In this document: in pieces, positions 51,940 through 61,258 of the stretch
How the letters are laid out: every line of letters starts with the position of its first letter
Position numbering within the stretch: the first letter of the stretch is position 1
Assembly (NCBI RefSeq): GCF_018918185.1
Contig: NZ_JAHLPZ010000001.1
Span: 434,001-498,000 of the forward strand
Source of the DNA: Eubacterium sp. MSJ-21
GTDB lineage: Bacteria > Bacillota > Clostridia > Lachnospirales > Lachnospiraceae
Reading direction: 5' to 3'
DNA: 64,000 nt
Translations under genes and position numbers: made by a program
The notes under the pieces: generated by a model
Seen by the model: the letters and a program-made list of their open reading frames with translations, nothing else
What the model was told of the DNA's origin: nothing
The model's database searches: none

Positions 51940-53574
51940 ATGGCAAAAAGTAATAAAGTGTTATCCATTGATATCACAAACGAAAGTATTACAATTATTG
52001 AGCTGACTGCTTCAGCAAAAAAGCAGACGATGATTCACAATATCATCATTTTTGAGACACCGGAAGATTCATATGAAGATGGTGTATTAAAGGAGCCGGA
52101 GAAGATTGCAGAGGCAATTACACAGCAGTTGATGGCTCGCGGTATTAACAATAAGAATGCAATCTTTGTTCTTTCTTCTACGAAGATTGTAAACAGAGAG
52201 GTTATGATACCGTTTGTTCCTGAGAAAAAGATCAGAGGAATTATCAATTCAAACTCATCCGAGTATTTCCCTGTAAATATAGAAGATTATGTAGTATCTC
52301 ATTCTGTGCTGGAGACGGTGACGGATGAGGAAAATAACAAGCAGTTGCGTGTGCTTGCAGTGGCTGCACCACAGCATATGGTAAAGTCCTATTATGATTT
52401 GGGCCAGATGGCAGGTCTGAATGTTGTTGCACTTGATTATATCGGTAATGCAATGTTACAGCTCATCAAGACACAGACAAACCAGAACACAACGACAATG
52501 GTTATCCAGTTGGGCAGTGAAAGTACGGTATTAAACATTGTACAGGGTGATAATCTGTTGTTGCAGAGAACGGTTCCATATGGTACAAACTCTGTTGTTA
52601 ATGTAGTAATGGACGAAAAGGGTGTTGATGCGACGACAGCAATGACACTGTTACAGAATGACCGTCTTATCACGGTTGATTTTGATGACAACGAGGTAAC
52701 AGGTGCATTCCGTTATCTGATCAACAACATTGGTCGTGTTATGGACTTCTACGCATCGAAGAATCCGGACAAGCCAATTGAAGATGTGTTCCTGACCGGT
52801 GATGGTGCACTGATCCGTGGCATTGATGGTTTGTTCAAGGTACAGTTGAATGTCAGTACACGTATCATGGATACATTATATAATATCAAGTTTGATCCAA
52901 GTATTGACTTGAAAGTATACAACCCAGTATATCTGGTAACTCCAATTGGAGCGGCATTTGCGCCAATGGGATTTGTTCTTATGGATACAGCCACACAGGC
53001 TACGAAAGCAGAGGGAAGTCTGGCACCGTTTATCGCATTAGTTGCGGTTGCAGCAATTGGTGCTGCAGGTATGGCGTTCTATTCTATTAATAAGAAGAAC
53101 ACAGTTACAGAGAAAAAACAGCAGTTAGAGGCAGATATTGCCCGTGTCAGTGATATCGAGCAGATTATCACAGCATATGATCAGGCACAGGCACAGTATA
53201 CAGATATGGAGTCTATGTACTACACAACTTACCAGTTAAATGAGAATGTCAGAGAGTTCATCTCAGAACTGGAGGCAAAGATTCCGGGAGAGATCACTGT
53301 GACGAGCTTCAGTTCTACAAATGAAGGAGTGACGATGCCTTGCGTATCGACAAGCTATGATGCCATTGCGGACTTCATCATGCAGTTAAAGACGATTGAT
53401 TGTGTTGATAACGCGTATGTGGCTTCTATCCAGAAGACGGATGATGAAGGTCAGATTATATATAATTTCTCGGTAACAGTTGACTATGTACCGATGATGG
53501 AGGATCCGGCACCGGAGGCATCAAACGATACAGATACGACAGAAGCTGCAGATACAGCAGAAACAGCTGAGTAA
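51940..53574 (+). CDS. pilMN: PilM-PilN fusion protein
   Basis: Residues about 1-355 are an actin-like PilM domain, starting KVLSIDITNESITIIEL and with LGSESTVLNIVQGDNLL in the nucleotide-binding region. A single transmembrane segment (about 361-382) and a coiled coil (about 385-440) lead to a small alpha/beta domain (about 440-520) like PilN, ending in an Asp/Thr/Ala tail. In most bacteria PilM and PilN are separate and PilM binds the PilN N-terminus; here one chain of 544 residues covers both. The pilO-like gene follows 17 bases later. Confidence 0.85.
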   Translation: MAKSNKVLSIDITNESITIIELTASAKKQTMIHNIIIFETPEDSYEDGVLKEPEKIAEAITQQLMARGINNKNAIFVLSSTKIVNREVMIPFVPEKKIRGIINSNSSEYFPVNIEDYVVSHSVLETVTDEENNKQLRVLAVAAPQHMVKSYYDLGQMAGLNVVALDYIGNAMLQLIKTQTNQNTTTMVIQLGSESTVLNIVQGDNLLLQRTVPYGTNSVVNVVMDEKGVDATTAMTLLQNDRLITVDFDDNEVTGAFRYLINNIGRVMDFYASKNPDKPIEDVFLTGDGALIRGIDGLFKVQLNVSTRIMDTLYNIKFDPSIDLKVYNPVYLVTPIGAAFAPMGFVLMDTATQATKAEGSLAPFIALVAVAAIGAAGMAFYSINKKNTVTEKKQQLEADIARVSDIEQIITAYDQAQAQYTDMESMYYTTYQLNENVREFISELEAKIPGEITVTSFSSTNEGVTMPCVSTSYDAIADFIMQLKTIDCVDNAYVASIQKTDDEGQIIYNFSVTVDYVPMMEDPAPEASNDTDTTEAADTAETAE

Positions 53575-53591
53575 GGGGAGGTATGGTAGAT

Positions 53592-54761
53592 ATGAATATG
53601 AGTTTAAGTAAGAGCAATATCAAGATATTATTATTTATTGCAGCGGTAGCCATCCTTGGTCTTACCTATCTGTATGTGTTTAAGGATAACATGAGTGATG
53701 CGGACAGCATCCAGTCAGAGGTAGATACCCTGCAGACAAGATACGATGAGCTGATGGTAAAACAGCAGGATCGCGAGATGTACGAGGAGAAGACAGCAGA
53801 GTATAATCAGAAGTTTAATGAGAGACTTGCTTATTTCCCGGCTACGCTCGATCAGGAGATCTCAGTTATGTTCATCAAGGGCGTAGAGAAGGATCAGGGT
53901 AATTTACAGTTTGGCGTGAATTCTGTCGGCCTGGGACAGCCAGAGTCATTCTACAGCTTAAGTGCTGCAGCATCTGCAGATGTAGCATCAAATGATGCCA
54001 CCACAGCAGATAGTACTGCAGCTGATGCAGACAGCACAGCTGATACAGCGCTGGCAGCCGGTGATTACCAGTGCCTGACAGCTGCATTCCCAATTGTGTA
54101 TGAAGGCTCATATGAAGGCATCAAGGATTTCATCGACTATATCATGGCATATAAGTATCGTATGAATATCTCTTCTGTCAATATTTCATATGATTCACAG
54201 AGTGATACGTATACAGGTAGTATCGCATTGAATGCATACTGCATCAGTGGTGGCGGACGTGAGGCTGATACAGTGGATGTGGATGTTCCGGAAGGTGTAT
54301 CCAATATCTTCCTTGGTGGCTCCGGTGCAGCAACTGTACAGACATCCAGCCATGACGCAGGTCAGGGTGAGGACATTGCCAGCGATCATGATATCCTGAT
54401 TGGTCTGAACAATGCAAACGGTGACAGCTCTGATGGTATCATCGTAAGTGCCGGCGCTGATAAGGTAAGTTCTACTGCAAACTCTGTAGAGACAGTTGCA
54501 CTTTCTATCACAGAAGAAGATGGAAAGAACATGGTAGAAGTAAAGCTTGGTGATGAGTCATATTCATTTGAACTGACTGACAGTGAGCTTACAATCTATG
54601 TAGAGTCATCAGACAGAGTGGATAGCGATGATAAGAATGGAGTAAAACTGAATGTAACGAACGGCACAAGCGTTCCTGTATATGTAAAGGTTGCAGGAGA
54701 TGATGCCAGCGCTCCTAGATTTGCATTAGGAAGCAAGACAGGTACAGTGAAGGTATACTAA
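53592..54761 (+). CDS. pilO: PilO-like pilus alignment protein with long C-terminal extension
   Basis: This is the inner-membrane PilO partner of PilM-PilN. It has one N-terminal transmembrane segment (about residues 10-28), a coiled coil (about 33-75) and an alpha/beta domain near 75-215. The domain is interrupted by a Thr/Ala/Asp-rich low-complexity insert (VASNDATTADSTAADADSTAD). A further 170 residues, beta-rich and without a known domain, extend the C-terminus. I chose the ATG at 53592 because GGGGAGG (53575-53581) is too close to the one at 53583. PilO is usually about 210 residues, so this is nearly double. The call rests on position and topology. Confidence 0.75.
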   Translation: MNMSLSKSNIKILLFIAAVAILGLTYLYVFKDNMSDADSIQSEVDTLQTRYDELMVKQQDREMYEEKTAEYNQKFNERLAYFPATLDQEISVMFIKGVEKDQGNLQFGVNSVGLGQPESFYSLSAAASADVASNDATTADSTAADADSTADTALAAGDYQCLTAAFPIVYEGSYEGIKDFIDYIMAYKYRMNISSVNISYDSQSDTYTGSIALNAYCISGGGREADTVDVDVPEGVSNIFLGGSGAATVQTSSHDAGQGEDIASDHDILIGLNNANGDSSDGIIVSAGADKVSSTANSVETVALSITEEDGKNMVEVKLGDESYSFELTDSELTIYVESSDRVDSDDKNGVKLNVTNGTSVPVYVKVAGDDASAPRFALGSKTGTVKVY

Positions 54762-54775
54762 GAAAGGGTGTAATT

Positions 54776-56482
54776 ATGGCAAAAACAAATAATAAAGGTT
54801 TCAGTTTAATTGAAATCGTCATAGCTGTTGCCATATTGTCAATCCTTTTGACTCCGATCATGCGCCAGTTTGCCAATACTCTGAATACGAGCCGTCGTGC
54901 GAAGGCTCTTCAGGAGGCAAACGAGAAAGCGTCTTACCAGATGGAAGAGTTCCAGACTGTATCAAGGGATGAATTAGATGATCCCGGTTATTATGGAACT
55001 CCGGTTACAAAGACGGATAATACAGCAGAGTTGTATAAGACAGATGGAACTTCTCTTTCGAAGAGTGTCACATATACGACCTATACATATACGCTGCCGG
55101 ACTGTGAGATTGGAGCAAAAAAAGATAAGTATTCAAATGTTGTTGTGCTTGATGATTTGGCAAACAAGGTGCGGGCACAAGGTAACGCAGGCGATCCAAC
55201 ACATTATAAGATTGCTTATGGTTTGACAAAAACGGATTTGGAAAAGTTTGGAGATGACTTTGAACTGACAAATGAGGGGTCAATCGTAAAATATGACACA
55301 AACGGCGTTGTTACGGCGGTTGCGTGTACAGATACAACAACAGATGGTATTGCAGTCAGCTATATTTCTGATCCGAATGAGGTGAATCTTGGAAATATGC
55401 ATGATCTGGACAAGAACAGCGTAGCAATGATCATGGGTGGAACATCAAGTTTTGATACGGAGGCGTTTTCCGCTTTGTTCTCCAAAGCGATGGATCATTT
55501 GCGGGAGCTTGATTATGATTCCTGGGAGCAGGCATTGTTGAACGTCGACAGTGAGTCCATTTTATCAACAGATACGCTTTCTTCATCTGATCGTCTGATT
55601 AAGATCTATACAGATGAGAAGACAGATGCGAAGGGCAAGTATTATGTTGTTAAGGTAGACGTGTATTACAATTATTCGTATTCGATTCAGGTAAATGATC
55701 TGGATGCGGATAAGCAGGCACAGAACAATTTTAATGATACTGTCACATATACGATATTCAGCCAGAACTTCCGGACAGCGGAAGCACCGGAGATTTATTT
55801 TGAATATCAGCCATACTGTATCTCCGAAAAAGGAGAAGCTGTAAAGTATAAGGCAGATGATTACTTCCTGTTTGATAATCATGTAGATGGCTGCAAGCTG
55901 TATCTCTACAAACCATATAGAGATCAGATGAATGCTAACGCGGATCTTGCAGATTATGACTCCAAGGGTGAGTTCTATACATATTATACTGCGAAAGGTT
56001 CAACAAACAAGGTTAAGATCCATCTGGCAAGCAAGGTAGCAAACGCACCGGTCACACTTGGTGCAGATGGTAAGCCGGCAGCAACCAATGCATACGACAG
56101 AGTCTATATCTATACGAATCTGAATGTGGATGGTTATGAAACCGGAACCACTTCAGATAATATCCAATTTGTTTCGGATGATTATTCGGATAAGTTTAAG
56201 TATGTAAAGGGTGAGTACGAAACACAGCAGGGAACACTGGAGGATACAGGTTCTACTTATGCAAAGTATCCACTTGGAACCACATACGTGGTTAACCAGA
56301 TTGATGAAACCGGAGTATCAAAACAGGTACCATCGGATGAACTCAATCCGAGACTGCTGTATAAGCTGAGTGAAGAAGTAAAAAAATCAAACCGTCTGTA
56401 TACGGTTACAGTAACTATGACACCGTTAAATAATAAGGCGCTGAATACCATTCAGCTGTCTGGAGCAAGGGGGGTTAATTAG
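54776..56482 (+). CDS. Large PilV/GspI-like minor pilin
   Basis: This is a prepilin-like protein of 568 residues with leader MAKTNNKG and cleavage expected in GFSLIEIVIAVAILSILLTPI (Glu5 present). The helix is followed by a very long exported domain, rich in Tyr, Asp, Thr and Lys. Ordinary PilV/GspI proteins are 100-150 residues, so the extension of about 500 residues is unusual and may reach beyond the pilus tip. It has a good ribosome-binding site (AAAGGGTG). Its stop codon directly abuts the next start. Confidence 0.85.
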   Translation: MAKTNNKGFSLIEIVIAVAILSILLTPIMRQFANTLNTSRRAKALQEANEKASYQMEEFQTVSRDELDDPGYYGTPVTKTDNTAELYKTDGTSLSKSVTYTTYTYTLPDCEIGAKKDKYSNVVVLDDLANKVRAQGNAGDPTHYKIAYGLTKTDLEKFGDDFELTNEGSIVKYDTNGVVTAVACTDTTTDGIAVSYISDPNEVNLGNMHDLDKNSVAMIMGGTSSFDTEAFSALFSKAMDHLRELDYDSWEQALLNVDSESILSTDTLSSSDRLIKIYTDEKTDAKGKYYVVKVDVYYNYSYSIQVNDLDADKQAQNNFNDTVTYTIFSQNFRTAEAPEIYFEYQPYCISEKGEAVKYKADDYFLFDNHVDGCKLYLYKPYRDQMNANADLADYDSKGEFYTYYTAKGSTNKVKIHLASKVANAPVTLGADGKPAATNAYDRVYIYTNLNVDGYETGTTSDNIQFVSDDYSDKFKYVKGEYETQQGTLEDTGSTYAKYPLGTTYVVNQIDETGVSKQVPSDELNPRLLYKLSEEVKKSNRLYTVTVTMTPLNNKALNTIQLSGARGVN

Positions 56483-59400
56483 TTGAAAAGAATAAAGAAG
56501 CTTTTAAGAAAACTAAAGAACAATGCCGGCTCCAGTATCATTATGGTAATCGTATCCATAGCATTTATCGGTATTGTGGTAGGCGCATTGCTTTCTGCGG
56601 CAGTTCAGTCATATCGTTTGAAGCTGGTAGATATGAACTCCAGAGAAAACTTTTATTATGTGGAACAGGCACTGAATGAAATCTATACCGGTGTTGGTTC
56701 CCAGACAGTTGAAGATTTGAAAAATGCGTATGTATATACCGTTGAGAATATGGTACAGTACGACCTTGGAAAAGGACGTTACGTGACAAAGACTCCGGAG
56801 CAGACGCAGAAGATGTTCACAGATGAGTTTTATCGACGTCTGTCAAAAAATGATTTTTTCAAAGATAACAATGTGGATGCACTTGCAACAAAGCTGCGTT
56901 CCTATATCACAAATGATTCGGTAAAGCTTGATGACAGCCGTATGGTTGTAGAGGTAATCAAGGATGGAGGAGACGATGTCGGAAAGGTTATCCGGAATGT
57001 AACTCTGACACGTACAGCAGAGTATAACCGTTCCTCTGAAAATGGTATGTATACCCAGACGATTACAACTGATATTGTAATTGGAAAACCGGATTTTGCG
57101 GTACAGTTTGATGCGGTAAATGACCAGGATCCGAATATTTTCAAATATGCACTGGTTGCAGATATGGGTATTTGTGTAGACCAGAAGACAACGCCTCTTA
57201 CGATAGCAGGTAATATCTATGCTGCTTCCGATTATTATAACAAAAGCTATAATGAAAATACATGGAACAGTGATGCAGAAACCAAGAAGTTTACCGGTAC
57301 AACTACTTATGAGATTGAGAATGAAGATGGCACAAAGACAAATCTGGCTGATTTGTACGCACCGGACAGTATAACATCTCTGAGTGCTTCAGGAGAAAAA
57401 ACAACTCCAACTTATACATACTGGGATGATCCGGAAAATGTGCAGAGTGATCCAACAAAACAGCCGTTAACAAAGGATTATTATGATGGTGAAAACATTA
57501 AGAGTAAATATTCTGGTTTCTATGTAGATGGTTCCCAGGTATCTATCATGGCAGACACAATCGTAATTCCGGGAACAATGGCAGTTATGAACAAGGGCTC
57601 TTTATCAGTCTATGGTAAAAATGGTACAAAAACATCAGAGTCGGAGGTATGGACAGATGATGTTGTGTTAGACGGACTCAGCACGGTAAATACCGTGACA
57701 AACGAGACAACCGGAGTTAAGACCAAGAAGTACAAAGGTTCAAGTGCAATTTTTAAGGCAAATATGTATGTGAAGGATGACACAGAGCTGAATGCAGCCG
57801 GATCTACATTCCAGTTAACCGGCAGTTATTATGGCTATGGTGACAGCACAGAGAAGGATACCCGTAAATTTACACCGGTTGTAAATGCAGAGAATTTTCA
57901 GGTTGCAGTTACTAATGCAGACGGAACATCAACTACTGAGAATCGTGGACATTATAACAGTAGTGCGATTATTGTAAACGGTGAGCAGTCTACCTTGAAT
58001 TTTGCACAGGCAAAGAATATCTTCCTGGCAGGACGTACGTACATCGAGCTTTCCAAGGATGTGAATGCGGTAGCAGGTAAGACAACTGAGACAGCAAAGG
58101 ATAAGGATGGCAAAGAGACAACAGTAGAAGTAGATACGGTGACAGATGTATATACATACCATCCGGTTGATTATAATGCAGAGATGCCGGCATCTTTAAG
58201 AACGGATGATAATAAGACGACAACCATCCGTGATTATAAGATGGGTGAGAGTATCTCTGTAAAGAGCAATCAGCAGGCATACATTCCGATTACAAGTAAG
58301 GGAGTTCCAACACTTGCGAAAAATACAGCCGGAGAATCACTTGGTTATTATGTAGCAGAACTTCCACCAGCACTGAAGGGAAGTACATTGTTTGAGCGTT
58401 ATTTCCCAGAGGCAGTATTTGATGGAAAAGTTCCTTGTGTATTGCAGGAAGTATCTGGCAAAAAGTATTACTATTACGACTTTTCAACAGCATATTATAG
58501 TACATTGTCATATTGGAGAGCACATAATCTGGCTGGAAATATTTCTGATCTGGATTATGATAACTGGATTAAGACATATCCATCTCCACAGTATTATGCT
58601 GCAGGATTCATCCATGATTACAGTGCAGAGCTTGAGATGCACAGAAATTATGTAGCTGCAACAGATAAGAAAGGACTTACAGACAGTGTCATCGCAGAAT
58701 ATCTGGTTGATATTGGCGATTATGAGGATTTTGATGCCGGAGATATCGTTCTTCCGGATACAGTTCTGAATCCAAATGTAAGTATTTATTCAAGTGGTGC
58801 GATTACAACAAAATCAGGCACACAGTTCAGCATTGTCCGGTCTGATAACATGACAGCCCTTCAGAAGTTGCTTACTTCTGAGAATATGAGCAACTTGCCA
58901 GAAGGCGTGGAATGGAACAAGGACGACAATGTGGATGGTTCAGAAAAAGTTTACACAGATGTATATCAGTTATCAAATGATATGGAACTTGAGTATGAGT
59001 ATATGAAGTGGAATCTGGGACATTATAGCGCAACAGGAGATGCGATACAGGATTCCAATAATAATATTGAGAAGCAATATATTAAAGATCTGATTTCAAG
59101 TAAGGATTTTGGTGATTCATATCTGACACCGATTAATAAGTTTACGGACGTATCATTGATTGATTCATCAGTGACAGTTTCACCAAATATTTCCGGCTCC
59201 GATGTTTCAACCAGTAGTAATGTGGTATTGGATCTTGCTTCGAAGTATTCAGTCTGGATCAGTGACAAGAATGTAACTGTAAAAGCCAGAAAGGAAGATA
59301 AGGGCAAGGTTCGAGGCATCGTTATCACAAAGGGCAATGTATACTTTGATGATTCAGCAGACAATGGTGTAACAGATTTTGAGGGTGCAATCATTGCAGG

Positions 59401-59704
59401 TGGCAAGGTTTATATCAACGGTAAGGTTAGTGCAATTACATCAAGTCCTGAGATTTGTAGAGCTATATTGCGTGAATGTCTGTTGAATTATACGAAACTT
59501 CATCTGAAAGATAGTGATCCTGCATTAGATAAACAGGATCCGGCTTATGCATATAACCTCCTGCTTTCTTTGTTCCGTGGATACAGTGTAAGCGGAGATA
59601 ACAACAATGCCGGTTCGACTGAGGATGATACTGTAAAATCAATTGATTCTATTGATTATACAGATGTCGTAAGCTTCACGAACTGGATGAAGAACGTAGA
59701 ATAG
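56483..59704 (+). CDS. Giant PilX/GspK-like pseudopilin
   Basis: This 1073-residue protein starts at a TTG, immediately after the previous stop, with AGGGGGG at 56468-56474. Its pilin-like start is NNAGSSIIMVIVSIAFIGIVVGALLSAA: a leader ending in Gly, then a hydrophobic helix that lacks Glu5, as in GspK and PilX, which cap the tip. The rest is a long extracellular region of Thr/Asp/Tyr-rich beta sequence. It ends with a segment (KGNVYFDDSADNGVTDFEGAIIAGGKVYINGKV) that resembles a short repeat of the polymer-forming beta-helix type. It probably serves as tip adhesin or tip cap. No known adhesin domain was recognised. Confidence 0.8.
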   Translation: MKRIKKLLRKLKNNAGSSIIMVIVSIAFIGIVVGALLSAAVQSYRLKLVDMNSRENFYYVEQALNEIYTGVGSQTVEDLKNAYVYTVENMVQYDLGKGRYVTKTPEQTQKMFTDEFYRRLSKNDFFKDNNVDALATKLRSYITNDSVKLDDSRMVVEVIKDGGDDVGKVIRNVTLTRTAEYNRSSENGMYTQTITTDIVIGKPDFAVQFDAVNDQDPNIFKYALVADMGICVDQKTTPLTIAGNIYAASDYYNKSYNENTWNSDAETKKFTGTTTYEIENEDGTKTNLADLYAPDSITSLSASGEKTTPTYTYWDDPENVQSDPTKQPLTKDYYDGENIKSKYSGFYVDGSQVSIMADTIVIPGTMAVMNKGSLSVYGKNGTKTSESEVWTDDVVLDGLSTVNTVTNETTGVKTKKYKGSSAIFKANMYVKDDTELNAAGSTFQLTGSYYGYGDSTEKDTRKFTPVVNAENFQVAVTNADGTSTTENRGHYNSSAIIVNGEQSTLNFAQAKNIFLAGRTYIELSKDVNAVAGKTTETAKDKDGKETTVEVDTVTDVYTYHPVDYNAEMPASLRTDDNKTTTIRDYKMGESISVKSNQQAYIPITSKGVPTLAKNTAGESLGYYVAELPPALKGSTLFERYFPEAVFDGKVPCVLQEVSGKKYYYYDFSTAYYSTLSYWRAHNLAGNISDLDYDNWIKTYPSPQYYAAGFIHDYSAELEMHRNYVAATDKKGLTDSVIAEYLVDIGDYEDFDAGDIVLPDTVLNPNVSIYSSGAITTKSGTQFSIVRSDNMTALQKLLTSENMSNLPEGVEWNKDDNVDGSEKVYTDVYQLSNDMELEYEYMKWNLGHYSATGDAIQDSNNNIEKQYIKDLISSKDFGDSYLTPINKFTDVSLIDSSVTVSPNISGSDVSTSSNVVLDLASKYSVWISDKNVTVKARKEDKGKVRGIVITKGNVYFDDSADNGVTDFEGAIIAGGKVYINGKVSAITSSPEICRAILRECLLNYTKLHLKDSDPALDKQDPAYAYNLLLSLFRGYSVSGDNNNAGSTEDDTVKSIDSIDYTDVVSFTNWMKNVE

Positions 59705-59713
59705 AGGTGGCCT

Positions 59714-60304
59714 ATGGATAAGAGAAGATTTATGAAAAAAAATGAAGGCTACTCGTTGGTAGAGATGATAATCGTTATTGCAATCATAGCAGTGTTGACA
59801 GCCGCTGCTATGGTTACGCTGACGGTTATGCATAGTGCAAAAGCAAAAGAGGCTGCAAGCACATTGGAAGATGCTCTTTCAGAGACTCAGGGATATGCGA
59901 GAGGCAAGATGGTAGTAATTGGTGGAACAAATCAACCGGATTATCGTTTTGCATTAGCAATCCATAAACAGGGCGATCGCTATTATGTGAAAAAAGGATA
60001 CTACAAAGGAAATGGCAGCGACATGACCCAGTATAATAGCTATGATTTTCCTGATTCAGAGAATGCATGCAAAGGCAAGGGTGAATCATTTTCCGCATAT
60101 GTTACTGTGAAATATGTAGATAGCACAGGAACAGAGCATGACATTGGAGAGTTAAGCCAGGGTGGAGATGCAGTTTATATCATTTATGACCGGCAGGGTA
60201 TGTGCATCAATGGAGATGGTAAGTTCAATTTCTACAAGAAATCCGGTAACAACCTGATTTCTACAGTGACATTAAATAAAAATGGCAGTCACACATCAAA
60301 TTAA
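59714..60304 (+). CDS. GspH/FimT-like minor pilin
   Basis: This is a 196-residue prepilin with leader MDKRRFMKKNEG and the pilin helix YSLVEMIIVIAIIAVLTAAAMVTL (Tyr at +1 instead of Phe, Glu5 present). A compact soluble domain follows. Its position next to the PilX-like and PilW-like genes matches a GspH/FimT role in the tip complex. AGAGGTGG precedes the ATG, 9 bases after the previous gene. Confidence 0.85.
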   Translation: MDKRRFMKKNEGYSLVEMIIVIAIIAVLTAAAMVTLTVMHSAKAKEAASTLEDALSETQGYARGKMVVIGGTNQPDYRFALAIHKQGDRYYVKKGYYKGNGSDMTQYNSYDFPDSENACKGKGESFSAYVTVKYVDSTGTEHDIGELSQGGDAVYIIYDRQGMCINGDGKFNFYKKSGNNLISTVTLNKNGSHTSN

Positions 60305-60318
60305 GGGGAGGCGCGAGG

Positions 60319-61242
60319 ATGAAAAGCAAAATCAAACAAAATAGTGGTTTCTCCCTGATAGAACTGATCATTGCGATGGCAGTGCTTTCGTTCCTGATGC
60401 TGGCAGTGTCTTCGTTTATGGGTTCAAGTGTAATGCAGAACCGGAAAGCGAAGGTCGATATCAAGATGCAGGCAAGTGCACAGGAAACGTATGGGCTGAT
60501 TACCGATACGATCATGCAGGCTTCAGACATTATATTGGTGGGTTATAGAGCTGCAGATGATAATGCTATGACATTCTCCAATATGGGAGATGATGGCAAG
60601 GATGTTTCAACAGTATTGACCAGAAAATATTATGTGCGTGATAAAAAGACAGCGGATGCTATAGTTGCAAATCCGGCTGCGTATGGTATCAGCGGATCTG
60701 TGAATTCTGCGGATGTCATCTTATTTGGTGATTTGACAGGAAAAGAAAAAATATATGTATCCTATATCCGTGTTGAAAGTGCAGTTCCTTTGGATATGAA
60801 TCAGGTTCCTGGTGGTAATCCGAATATAGTAACGGATCAGAATATTATGAATACATTAACAGGAACAGCAACATCGGTTTCATGCACAGAGAGGGGAACA
60901 AAGAAAATCTACAGCATCAATGACACACTTGTTTCTACATTTTATTTTGATGGTAACAACCTGTACTATGGTAGAAAATATGCATATATGACAGATTTGG
61001 ATGATAAATTGGATATGACGGATGCAGATTCAAAAACAACACATCTGTATAATAAGTATTTTTCATATCGTGTAGGAAAGGTTGGAGCAGTAGATACGAA
61101 GGCATCTGGATGTGTAGCAACGATTAATGCAGCTGATGAGACAATTGGAATTGATTTGTATTATAACCAGTCGAGCATGACATATACGACACTCGGCAGA
61201 ATCAGTACAAGAAATTCTCATGTATTAAAACCAAGAAAGTAA
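60319..61242 (+). CDS. PilW/GspJ-like minor pilin
   Basis: This is a 307-residue prepilin with leader MKSKIKQNSG and pilin helix GFSLIELIIAMAVLSFLMLAVSSFM (Glu5 present). A long extracellular domain follows. Size and helix (LxxAV-x-SF) match the PilW/GspJ group. It follows the GspH-like gene by 14 bases with GGGGAGG as ribosome-binding site, and is followed 16 bases later by a large exported protein gene. The set H-I-J-K of tip pseudopilins is therefore complete in this operon. Confidence 0.83.
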   Translation: MKSKIKQNSGFSLIELIIAMAVLSFLMLAVSSFMGSSVMQNRKAKVDIKMQASAQETYGLITDTIMQASDIILVGYRAADDNAMTFSNMGDDGKDVSTVLTRKYYVRDKKTADAIVANPAAYGISGSVNSADVILFGDLTGKEKIYVSYIRVESAVPLDMNQVPGGNPNIVTDQNIMNTLTGTATSVSCTERGTKKIYSINDTLVSTFYFDGNNLYYGRKYAYMTDLDDKLDMTDADSKTTHLYNKYFSYRVGKVGAVDTKASGCVATINAADETIGIDLYYNQSSMTYTTLGRISTRNSHVLKPRK

Positions 61243-61258
61243 GGGAGGGAAAGGGAAC

